Shown piece by piece: positions 28,891 through 35,980 of a stretch of DNA of 41,583 bases. The stretch is from NCBI RefSeq assembly GCF_934660935.1, contig NZ_CAKUIH010000013.1, positions 1 to 41,583 of the forward strand. Direction: 5' to 3'. The notes under the pieces were generated by a model. The model was not told where the DNA came from. It saw nothing but the letters and a program-made list of their open reading frames with translations, and did no database searches. The DNA comes from an uncultured Parolsenella sp. Lineage in GTDB: Bacteria; Actinomycetota; Coriobacteriia; Coriobacteriales; Atopobiaceae. The translations under genes and the position numbers were made by a program. Numbering within the stretch: the stretch's first letter is position 1; the number at the start of each line of letters is the position of its first letter.

Positions 28891-30948
28891 ATGAGCGAGA
28901 AGATCAGGAACGTTGCCCTCGTGGGCCAAGGTGGCGTGGGCAAGACCATGCTCGCGGAGGCCATGCTTCACCTTTCAGGCGTCACCAGCCGCCTGGGTGG
29001 CCACAAGGGCACCAAGCCCACGCTCGACTACGACCCTGAGGAAGAGAAGCGTTCCTTCTCGATCAAGCTTGCCATGGCGCCCGTCTCTTGGGGTGGCGCG
29101 CGCCTGAACGTGATTGATGCCCCCTGCTATCCGGACTTCATCGGCGACGCGTATGCTGCCATGTCTGCCGTTGAGACGGCCATCTTCGTCGTCGATGCCG
29201 CGGGAGACCCGGGTGCCGTCACTACCCGCCTGTGGTATGCCGCCGAGGACCTCTCCCTCGCGCGTGCCGTCTTCGTGAACCGCATCGACCGCTCCGAGGC
29301 CCAGTATGACGCCACGCTCGCCGCGCTGCAGGAGCGCTTTGGCCAGCGCCTCGGCGCCGTCACGCTGCCGTGGGGCGTCGGCGAGGACTTCAAGGGCATC
29401 ATCGACGTCATCCGCATGAAGGCTCGTCACCTTGACGACGCGGGCAAGCCCGTCGAGTGCGACATCCCCGCGGAGTACGCGGACGCCGCCGAGGAGGCTC
29501 GCGCCCGCCTGTGCGAGCTTGTCGTCGAGGCGGATGATGAGCTCATGCTCAAGTACCTCGAGGGTGACGGCCAGCTCACCCAGGAGGAGCTCGAGGGCCT
29601 GCTCGCCAAGGCCATTGCGGAGCGCATCTTCGTACCCGTCTTCGCCGGCTCCTGCACCGCCGAGGAAGGCGTCACGAGCCTGATGGATGACATCGCGACC
29701 TACTTCCCGAGCGCGAGCGACTTCGGCTCCGTGCCCCTGGTGAACGGCGACTACCTTGACATCGACGAGGGCGATGACCGTCCGGTCGCCTTCGTGTTCA
29801 AGGTCCTGAATGACCCGCAGAACGGCCGCCTCGCCCTGGCGAAGGTGCTCGCCGGCACGGTCAAGCCGGGCCTCGAGCTCATCTGCGCCCGCACCCGTAA
29901 GCCCGAGCGCCTGGCCCACATCTATCGCATGGTTGGCCGCGATATGTCCGAGGTTTCGTCCGCCGCTGCTGGCGACATCGTCGTCGTGCCGAAGATCGCC
30001 GCCATGGCCGGAGACACTCTCTCCGTCACGGGCAAGGTCGAGGCTGCGGCCTTCCGCTTCCCCAACTCCCTCTACCAGGTCGCCATCGAGCCGGACAAGC
30101 GCGGCACGGAGGACAAGCTCTACAGCTTCCTCGAGAAGAGCTGCGACGCGGATCCCACGATGTCCGTCTCCCGCAACGAGGACACCGGCCAGACCGTCAT
30201 CTCCGCCATTGGAGAGGCCCAGGTCTCCGTCCTGCTCGATCGCATGGCCGCCCGCGCGGGCGTCACGGCCCACATCGTGCCGATGCGCGTGCCCTATCGC
30301 GAGACCATCCGTCGCACCGCGAGCGCCCAGGGTCGCCACAAGAAGCAGACTGGCGGCGCCGGCCAGTACGGTGATTGCTGGCTGCGCCTCGAGCCCAACC
30401 CGGGCGCGGGCTATGAGTTCGTTGACGAGGTCGTTGGCGGTCGCATTCCCAAGGGTCTCATCCCCGCGGTCGACAAGGGAGTCCAGGAGACCATGCGCGA
30501 GGGTGTCGTCGCCGGCTACCCGATGATTGACGTGCGTGTCGCTTGCTATGACGGTAGCTATCACTCCGTTGACTCGAACGAGATGGCTTTCAAGTCCGCC
30601 GCCCGTCTCGGCTTCCTGAAGGCCGCGGAGCAGGCGGAGCCCGTCGTGCTCGAGCCCATGGCCAAGCTCATGGTGACCGTCCCGGAGGACTACGCGGGCT
30701 CCATCATGGGTGACGTCTCGGCATCTCGTGGCCGCGTCGAGGGCATGGAGGCCGGCGAGCGCGGCACCACCGTCATCCAGGCCCGTGTTCCGTACGCGGA
30801 GGTCGTCGACTACGCCACGCGCCTGCGCTCGCTCTCCCGCGGCACGGGCGAGTTCACGCTCGAGATCGATGGCTACGAGCAGGTTCCGTATGACGTCCAG
30901 GCAAAGCTCGCGGAGGAGTGGCAGAACCGGCGCAACGCTGGTAGGTAG
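28891..30948 (+). CDS. Elongation factor G-like translational GTPase (EF-G2 type)
   Basis: 685 residues, full EF-G length with all domains. G motifs are altered: G1 is VGQGGVGKT (11-19) instead of AHIDAGKTT, switch I has EEEKRSFSI where EF-G has ERGITI, G3 is DAPCYPDF where EF-G has DTPGHVDF, and G4 is NRID for NKxD. The catalytic His of G3 is thus Tyr. Domains III-V look intact (GGAGQYGDCWLRLEP, VDSNEMAFKSAARL, GDVSASRGRVEGME). It is a paralogue such as mycobacterial FusA2, not the main EF-G. ATG 28891 has GGAGGG (28878-28883). Role may be ribosome protection or recycling under stress, by inference. Confidence 0.9.
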   Translation: MSEKIRNVALVGQGGVGKTMLAEAMLHLSGVTSRLGGHKGTKPTLDYDPEEEKRSFSIKLAMAPVSWGGARLNVIDAPCYPDFIGDAYAAMSAVETAIFVVDAAGDPGAVTTRLWYAAEDLSLARAVFVNRIDRSEAQYDATLAALQERFGQRLGAVTLPWGVGEDFKGIIDVIRMKARHLDDAGKPVECDIPAEYADAAEEARARLCELVVEADDELMLKYLEGDGQLTQEELEGLLAKAIAERIFVPVFAGSCTAEEGVTSLMDDIATYFPSASDFGSVPLVNGDYLDIDEGDDRPVAFVFKVLNDPQNGRLALAKVLAGTVKPGLELICARTRKPERLAHIYRMVGRDMSEVSSAAAGDIVVVPKIAAMAGDTLSVTGKVEAAAFRFPNSLYQVAIEPDKRGTEDKLYSFLEKSCDADPTMSVSRNEDTGQTVISAIGEAQVSVLLDRMAARAGVTAHIVPMRVPYRETIRRTASAQGRHKKQTGGAGQYGDCWLRLEPNPGAGYEFVDEVVGGRIPKGLIPAVDKGVQETMREGVVAGYPMIDVRVACYDGSYHSVDSNEMAFKSAARLGFLKAAEQAEPVVLEPMAKLMVTVPEDYAGSIMGDVSASRGRVEGMEAGERGTTVIQARVPYAEVVDYATRLRSLSRGTGEFTLEIDGYEQVPYDVQAKLAEEWQNRRNAGR

Positions 30949-30974
30949 TTCCTAGCTTCCAGGGGGCATCGTGT

Positions 30975-31013
30975 AAGGCGAGGTCGTAACGGGGGTTGCG
31001 GCCTCGCCTTCTG
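30975..31013 (+). terminator. Terminator after the EF-G-like gene
   Basis: A 16-bp stem (30975-30990 with 30995-31010, G-T pairs included) closed by GGGG, then CTGTT. Confidence 0.8.
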
Positions 31014-31055
31014 TTAGGGATTGGCCATGCTCCAAGCATAAGTGCCCAAGCTGGG

Positions 31056-31131
31056 TATACTAGAAGGACTGTGCCGGCCGTTGCCGGTATAAGTGCCGGG
31101 ATGGACCCGGCACCTGCCGGAGGCGTCCGGC
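31056..31131 (+). promoter_or_regulatory. Promoter -10 and structured leader of the CNNM-type gene
   Basis: TATACT (31056-31061) is a likely -10. In the ~170-base leader GTGCCGGG (31093-31100) pairs with CCCGGCAC (31106-31113), loop ATGGA; GTGCCGG at 31071-31077 is an alternative partner for the same 3' arm. GCCGGA (31116-31121) pairs with TCCGGC (31126-31131). No known riboswitch core (M-box, yybP-ykoY) was recognised. Confidence 0.55.
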
Positions 31132-31151
31132 GTATTAAGAGCGAGGAGCCC

Positions 31152-31244
31152 ATGAACGCCAAGAGTGATACCGGAGACTGCCACAGTAGCAGCTCCCTTT
31201 CCTGCCAAACCTCCAGCTTGAGGGGGGTGGGATCATGGGCGTAG
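31152..31244 (+). CDS. Possible 30-residue leader peptide overlapping the CNNM-type gene
   Basis: ATG 31152 has a strong CGAGGAG site 4-5 bp upstream and opens a 30-codon frame rich in Ser and Cys (MNAKSDTGDCHSSSSLSC...), ending at TAG 31242-31244. It overlaps the transporter start (31235) by 10 bases in another frame. Such a layout would couple or attenuate translation of the transporter. It could also be chance; the good binding site and the overlap argue for it. Confidence 0.45.
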   Translation: MNAKSDTGDCHSSSSLSCQTSSLRGVGSWA

Positions 31245-32557
31245 CACTCAGCATCATCCTCACGCTGCTTCTCACGCTCGCGAACGGTTATTTCTCCATG
31301 TCAGAGGCGGCGCTCGTCGCCGCGAAACGCGCCGTGTTGGAGCATGACGCTGACGAGGGGGACCGTAAGGCGAAGGTAGCGCTCGAGCTTTCGGGCGATT
31401 CCAGCCAGTTCCTCGCGGCGATTCAGGTCGCCATCACGCTGGTGGGATTCTTCTCTGCGATGGTCGCATCCACCACGCTGTCAGACCCGCTGGCGTCGTG
31501 GCTCATCTCCCTCGGCGTGCCCGCTGCCCCCACGAAGGCCATCGCGCCGATCGTCATCACGGTGATCGTCTCCTATGTCTCCGTCGTGATGGGCGAGCTC
31601 GTTCCCAAGCGCATCGCGCTCGCGAACGCGGAGGAGGTCTCGAAGAGCGTCGCGCCCTTCCTGCGCACGTTCTCCAAGGTGGTCGCACCCCTCGTGTGGC
31701 TCACGGCCAAGTCCTCGGACGGCCTCTCCAAGATCTTGGGCATCAAGTCCGCCGACGATCGCCAGGATGTCTCCGAAGAGGAGATTCGCTACATGGTGAC
31801 CGACGCCGACGACCTCTCTGACAAAGAGAAGTCGATGATCCACGAGATCTTCGACCTCGGCGACACCATCGCCCGCGAGGTCATGGTCCCGCGCGTCGAC
31901 CTCACCGCCGTCGAGGACACCGAGACCCTGTCTGACGTCCTCAGGCTCATGCGCCGCACCGGCTATTCCCGCATCCCCGTCTACCATGAGGATGTCGACC
32001 GCATCGTGGGCATCGCCCACATCAAGGACCTTCTCGCGCCCATCGTCGACAAGGACGAGGCGGACCGTGCCGTGGGCTCCTATGTCCGTGCCCCGATCTT
32101 CGTGCCGGACACGAAGGACATCATCCCGCTTCTCTCGGAGATGCAGAGCAGCCATGACCAGATGGCCATCGTCGTGGACGAGTACGGCGGAACCGCCGGC
32201 GTCATCACGATCGAGGACATCGTCGAGGAGGTTGTGGGCGAGATCGAGGACGAGTTCGACCCGGACAACAAGTACCTTACGCGCCTGTCCGAGCGAGAGT
32301 GGCTGGTTGACGGCCGCTTCTCGATTGATGATGCGCGCGACTTGGGCTGGCCCATCCCTGACTCGGACGAGTTCGAGACCGTCGCCGGATTCGTGCTCGA
32401 CCTTGCGGACTCCGTGCCCAGCCCCGGCGAGGTCTTCACCGTCGATGGCTATACCTTCCGCGTTCAGTCCCTGCGCGGCCGTCGCATCGCGCTTCTCCGC
32501 GTGACCGCGCCGGAGGCTCCCGCCGAGGATGAAGAGGAAGAGGCCGAGGAGGACTAG
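31235..32557 (+). CDS. CNNM/CorC-type transporter (DUF21, CBS pair, CorC_HlyC)
   Basis: 440 residues. The N-terminal DUF21 membrane domain (~1-150) starts LTLLLTLANGYFSMSEAALVAAKR and contains VVMGELVPKRIAL, both family signatures. A CBS pair (~195-335) has REVMVPRVDL, GYSRIPVYHEDVDRIVGI and VVDEYGGTAGVITIEDIVEE. The CorC_HlyC domain (~345-430) ends before an acidic tail. Bacterial members (CorC, MpfA, YhdP) export Mg2+ and sense ATP through the CBS pair. The start ATG 31235 follows AGGGGGGTGGG. Monocistronic behind a structured leader. Direction of transport is inferred. Confidence 0.92.
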   Translation: MGVALSIILTLLLTLANGYFSMSEAALVAAKRAVLEHDADEGDRKAKVALELSGDSSQFLAAIQVAITLVGFFSAMVASTTLSDPLASWLISLGVPAAPTKAIAPIVITVIVSYVSVVMGELVPKRIALANAEEVSKSVAPFLRTFSKVVAPLVWLTAKSSDGLSKILGIKSADDRQDVSEEEIRYMVTDADDLSDKEKSMIHEIFDLGDTIAREVMVPRVDLTAVEDTETLSDVLRLMRRTGYSRIPVYHEDVDRIVGIAHIKDLLAPIVDKDEADRAVGSYVRAPIFVPDTKDIIPLLSEMQSSHDQMAIVVDEYGGTAGVITIEDIVEEVVGEIEDEFDPDNKYLTRLSEREWLVDGRFSIDDARDLGWPIPDSDEFETVAGFVLDLADSVPSPGEVFTVDGYTFRVQSLRGRRIALLRVTAPEAPAEDEEEEAEED

Positions 32558-32956
32558 ACTTGGCGCTTGGGTCTTGTGCCACGCGGCGCTTTGGAGCCAG
32601 CACTCGAGCCTACGACCGCTTTGCGTCCTGGCGCTCTGGGGCCTGCGGCGGTCCGGTGTGCCACCTAGGTCCGCCGCCGTTCGCGGATGCATAGAATCGG
32701 CGAACAAACGCATAAGCCCGTGACCTGCGGATTCATGGGGACTCTTCATTAACGCTTCATAAAACGGGTGCCGTTCGCCAGCGGGCGAGCGGCACCTTGC
32801 ATATTTAAGATAAAATAGGCTTCTGATGTCGCATGTAGGCATCAAAGCTTGCAGCCGGATGCTGCAGCATCGGGGTATTGAACACCAAACACGACCACGC
32901 CTCGATTATACGCAGGGATGCTGTTCTTTCGAGCTCCCCCGAGGCGGAGGACGCGC
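32558..32956. other. 399-bp region before the wall protein: hairpins, palindrome, promoter
   Basis: GCGGCGG/CCGCCGC with inner GGTG/CACC (32645-32677) is a probable weak terminator of the transporter. A 13-bp stem with loop AGCG (32767-32796) and tail TTGCATATTT is a better one. A 14-bp perfect palindrome GATGCTGCAGCATC lies at 32858-32871. TTATAC (32906-32911) may be the -10 of the next gene. No gene is supported here. Confidence 0.6.
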
Positions 32957-33625
32957 TTGGCAAAACGCGTGAATAAGACGAGGCGCTTTAGGGTTGTGCC
33001 GCTCACGGTGACGTTGGGCGTTGCAATCATGGTGGCCGTCGTCTTTGCCGTCACTCACGTTGGCCCCGCCCGCGCGGCGATTGGCACTGATGACGTAGCG
33101 GCTATCGGAGTTGGCGACCTGTCCTCGACGGCGCAGCTCTCCAGCGATGCCGCGGGCAAGTTCGCTGAGGCGGAGACCCCCGCCACCACCACTGATCTCA
33201 CTAGCTCTTCCACTCGTACCGGCTATGTGGTCAAGACCATTGGTCCCTCTGAGGCCGGTTCTGTCTCCGCCGGTGTCGCCATGGACGGCGACAACGTCGT
33301 CGTCACCCGTGACGAGGGCTGGCAACAGGGCACCGCCTCCGCATACACGCTCGCCTGCAACGACGGCTATGACGCCACGGCCTCCGGCACCAAGCTTACC
33401 GAGAACAGCATGACCGTCGCCGTCCCCTCCAGCCGCTCCGATCTTCTCGGCCGCACGGTCGAGATTTATTACAACGGCATGACCGTCACCGCCAAGGTCA
33501 CCGATACGGGCGGATTTGCTCCTCTCGGTCGCGATCTTGACCTTGCAGGCGGCGTTTGGCGCGCTTTTGGCGCAACCTCCACGGATAACTGGGGCGTTCG
33601 CACCGTCAGCTATCGTTTCCTGTAA
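32957..33625 (+). CDS. Exported 3D/RlpA-like double-psi beta-barrel protein
   Basis: 222 residues from TTG 32957, which has CGGAGG (32945-32950) at ideal spacing; ATG 32918 would lie at the predicted transcription start and lacks a site. A basic stretch and hydrophobic helix (~13-35) end ARA, giving a signal peptide or anchor. A Ser/Thr-rich linker leads to a C-terminal domain (~130-222) with GTASAYT...TASGTKLTENSMTVAVP, a Gly-Arg-Thr-Val strand and VTDTGGFAPLGRDLDL. This DTGG plus Asp pattern fits 3D/RlpA barrel proteins, some of which cleave peptidoglycan glycan strands. Catalysis here is inferred. Confidence 0.85.
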   Translation: MAKRVNKTRRFRVVPLTVTLGVAIMVAVVFAVTHVGPARAAIGTDDVAAIGVGDLSSTAQLSSDAAGKFAEAETPATTTDLTSSSTRTGYVVKTIGPSEAGSVSAGVAMDGDNVVVTRDEGWQQGTASAYTLACNDGYDATASGTKLTENSMTVAVPSSRSDLLGRTVEIYYNGMTVTAKVTDTGGFAPLGRDLDLAGGVWRAFGATSTDNWGVRTVSYRFL

Positions 33626-33683
33626 GGGAGATGACGCCGGGCTCTTTCTACCCGTCGGCCACATAAGAGTCATTAATCCGTGC

Positions 33684-33717
33684 CATCCGCCTGACGTCGT
33701 CGGGCGGATGTCTTTTT
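33684..33717 (+). terminator. Terminator after the 3D-like gene
   Basis: Stem CATCCGCC / GGCGGATG (33684-33691, 33703-33710) with further pairing inside, then TCTTTTT. Confidence 0.88.
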
Positions 33718-33777
33718 ATCGGCTACCATTGCAGCATGGGCGCGCCGCAGGGGCGCGACAACGGAGGGAACCAAAGC

Positions 33778-34374
33778 ATGGCTCAGCTCATCGAAATCAA
33801 GCGCGTTGCGGTTTCGCCGCAGCATTTCACGGCCCGTGTGCGCATCGCCAACGGCGGCCCGCTTACCACGGACGAGGACCTGATCGGCACCACCCACGTC
33901 TATAACCTCCTGCCGGAGATCATCGATCACGCATGCCTTGGCGACGCGGGGGAGACCTTCAAGGAGGCCATGGGCGCCACCGAGGTCGCCCATCTGCTTG
34001 AGCACGTGACCATCGAGCTCATCGCTCGCACCGGCCTTGCTGGTGACATCTCGTGCGGCCGCACCTGGGAGGTCACGGGCGAGCCTCGCACCTATGACGT
34101 GCAACTTTCCTGCCCGGATGACGTCCTCGTTGCCTCCGCACTTTCGAGTGCGGCGTGGATCTTGCAGTGGGCCTATGCGGGCGCGGTCGACCCCAAGCCT
34201 GATGTGGATGCCATCGTCTCCGGCATTCGCGAGCTCGTGGAGCACGCTGAGGAGATCGCCAGCCGCGAGGCCGCGGAGGACGCCGCCGCCAAGGGTGCCG
34301 CCGAATCCGAGGGCGCTGCCGATCAAGAGGGCGATTGTGCTGATACCGCGTCTACCGAGAACGAGGAAGCATAA
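33778..34374 (+). CDS. Stand-alone protein resembling the cyanophycin synthetase N domain
   Basis: 198 residues. Residues ~15-130 carry a pattern recalled from the N domain of cyanophycin synthetase (CphA): LLPEIIDHACLGD, then HLLEHVTIELIARTG, GRTW and TYDVQLSCPDD, matching the L-P-x-L...H-x-C, H-x-x-EH-x-x-x-EL, GRT and Y-x-V spacing. There is no ATP-grasp or ligase domain. The C-terminal ~50 residues are an Ala/Glu-rich acidic tail. ATG 33778 has CGGAGGGA (33762-33769). The YtxH-like gene follows 78 bp later behind its own -10. The similarity is from memory of the family and needs a profile search; function unknown. Confidence 0.7.
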   Translation: MAQLIEIKRVAVSPQHFTARVRIANGGPLTTDEDLIGTTHVYNLLPEIIDHACLGDAGETFKEAMGATEVAHLLEHVTIELIARTGLAGDISCGRTWEVTGEPRTYDVQLSCPDDVLVASALSSAAWILQWAYAGAVDPKPDVDAIVSGIRELVEHAEEIASREAAEDAAAKGAAESEGAADQEGDCADTASTENEEA

Positions 34375-34387
34375 CCGCCTGCGTGGG

Positions 34388-34393
34388 TATAAT
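34388..34393 (+). promoter_or_regulatory. Consensus -10 box before the YtxH-like gene
   Basis: A perfect TATAAT lies 60 bp before the start, 14 bp after the preceding stop. No clear -35 is seen. Confidence 0.5.
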
Positions 34394-34452
34394 CGCCTAC
34401 AACGACCGAATAGCCGTGCGTCCGCGTATGCGGAGCGCCTAAGGAGGCAACA

Positions 34453-34896
34453 ATGAGCAAGGGTGCAGTTGGATTTGTCCTTGGCAGCGTCTTTGGTGCT
34501 GCGGTGGGTGCCGCTGCCGGCATGATGCTGGCTCCGCGCTCCGGTGCAGAGAGCCGCGCCATGGCTGCGGATGCCATGAATGACGCGTGGGACGCCGCCG
34601 CTGACGCTTACGAGAAGGGCGGCAACGCCGTCGCCGATCGCCTGAACAACATTCGTCCGTCCGTCGATGCCACGACTGACGAGCTCCGTGCCAAGATCGA
34701 TCTTGCCCGCGAGCGCATGGACCAGCTCCGCAACACCATCTCTGACAACGTCGCCGTCGCCGCTGACAACGTGACCGCCGCCGTCTCTGATGTCGCCGAG
34801 AAGGTTGGTGCCGCTGTTCCTCAGGCTCCTGCTGCTGAGGCTGCGGATGTCCGCGTCGAGGACGTCGCCGAGGATGCCGAGGGCACCGAGGAGTAG
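34453..34896 (+). CDS. YtxH-like membrane-associated protein
   Basis: 147 residues. It begins with a Gly/Ala-rich hydrophobic helix (GAVGFVLGSVFGAAVGAAAGMMLAP, about 4-28), then RSGAESRA and a long amphipathic, probably coiled-coil region (KIDLARERMDQLRNTISDNV), ending in an acidic tail. This is the YtxH arrangement seen in general-stress proteins. Excellent site AAGGAGG (34441-34447) before ATG 34453. A hairpin without T tail follows. Confidence 0.85.
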   Translation: MSKGAVGFVLGSVFGAAVGAAAGMMLAPRSGAESRAMAADAMNDAWDAAADAYEKGGNAVADRLNNIRPSVDATTDELRAKIDLARERMDQLRNTISDNVAVAADNVTAAVSDVAEKVGAAVPQAPAAEAADVRVEDVAEDAEGTEE

Positions 34897-34921
34897 GGCT
34901 CGGTCATAGAAGTAAGAAGAC

Positions 34922-34955
34922 ACGGGGCGCCGGCGGTCAACCGCGGGCGCCCCGT
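34922..34955 (+). terminator. Strong hairpin after the YtxH-like gene
   Basis: ACGGGGCGCC / GGCGCCCCGT (34922-34931, 34946-34955) with inner GCGG/CCGC and loop TCAA. There is no T tract, so it may be a weak terminator or a processing or stability hairpin. Confidence 0.55.
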
Positions 34956-35000
34956 CGCGTGCTTGGGCTCAGGCGCGCCCATAGATAGCCGGGGGTATTG

Positions 35001-35945
35001 ATGGCAAAGCAGATGATGGCCAAGCTCGTGGGCTCACGCGTCTACGTGCGGGGAAAGCAGACCAAGAAGCAGAAGAAGGACAATCAGCCAGCTGATCCCA
35101 AGAAGATCGGCAAGGTGCACAACCTCGTCTTCTCCGCGGATAGTCGCGTCGTTGTCGGCGTGATGCTCAAGCGCCCGGACATCGCGGGCATGGTCAAGCA
35201 GGATGACCGCTTCATTCCGCTTGACGCGCTCAAGTTCGTCGATGCGGGCGTCATCTGCCGCGGCGAGAAGGATGACTTCGACAAGGACGCCTGCAAGCGC
35301 CTGAGCCTCGACCTCGACCATTGCATCATCTGGGGCGGTGCGGACGTCTACTGCGAGTCCGGAAAGTTCCTCGGCTATGTCATGGACGCCAGCGTCGACG
35401 TGGAGACGGGCGAGGTCGATTGCTTCTGCGCCCAGGAGGGCTCCACGGCATCTTCGCTCGTGGGCACCTTTGACATCCCGGCGGCGTGGGTCGTCCGCTA
35501 TGACCGCGGGCGCATGATCGTGAGGGACCAGGCTGCGAAAATCGAGCTTTCCGGTGGCCTCGCCGGTAAGGCGGGCGAGGGCTATGCGGCCGCCAAGGAG
35601 GGTGCGAAGCAGGCTGCTTCCAAGGCCGGCGCCGCCGCCTCGGTTGCCGTCGACAAGGGAAGCCATGGGCTTGGCAAGGTGATTGGCAAGGCCAAGGTTG
35701 GCGTTCAGCATGCGGTGGAAGACTTCCAGGAGGCTTCCGGTGCGAACGGCTCGGCACAGACCGGCAAGGCTGCGGCAAACGCGGCTGCGGGAGACGCTTC
35801 GGCGGCCGCCGAAAATAGGGTAGCGCAAGCCAAGACCACGTCCGATAATGGACAGAAGGCTGCTCGCGTCGTTGGCGAGCAGCTCGGCAAGACCAAGGGC
35901 ATGTTTTCTGGCTTCCTGCGTGAGTTCAAGGACGCGAGCAAGTAA
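35001..35945 (+). CDS. PRC-barrel domain protein with helical Ala/Lys tail
   Basis: 314 residues. Two PRC-barrel-like units occupy ~1-85 (GKVHNLVFSADSRVVVGVML, RFIPLDALKFV) and ~100-180 (GADVYCESGKFLGYVMDASVD). The C-terminal ~130 residues are Ala/Lys/Gly-rich and likely helical (AAAKEGAKQAASKAGAAAS). The start ATG 35001 follows a GGGGG site; a TTG at 34998 is adjacent. PRC barrels mediate protein-protein contacts or RNA processing; note that the MgtE-like protein downstream also begins with a PRC-like domain. The deacetylase gene starts 35 bp later without a terminator, so the two may be cotranscribed. Confidence 0.82.
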   Translation: MAKQMMAKLVGSRVYVRGKQTKKQKKDNQPADPKKIGKVHNLVFSADSRVVVGVMLKRPDIAGMVKQDDRFIPLDALKFVDAGVICRGEKDDFDKDACKRLSLDLDHCIIWGGADVYCESGKFLGYVMDASVDVETGEVDCFCAQEGSTASSLVGTFDIPAAWVVRYDRGRMIVRDQAAKIELSGGLAGKAGEGYAAAKEGAKQAASKAGAAASVAVDKGSHGLGKVIGKAKVGVQHAVEDFQEASGANGSAQTGKAAANAAAGDASAAAENRVAQAKTTSDNGQKAARVVGEQLGKTKGMFSGFLREFKDASK

Positions 35946-35980
35946 CGGCGTGCCCGCATTCCCGAACGAACGGAACCAAC

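Noticed and set aside
32797..32956. c-di-AMP (ydaO) riboswitch before the 3D-like wall protein
   Set aside because: Such genes often carry one in Actinobacteria, but the conserved ydaO core is absent and the leader after the likely -10 is only about 40 bases.
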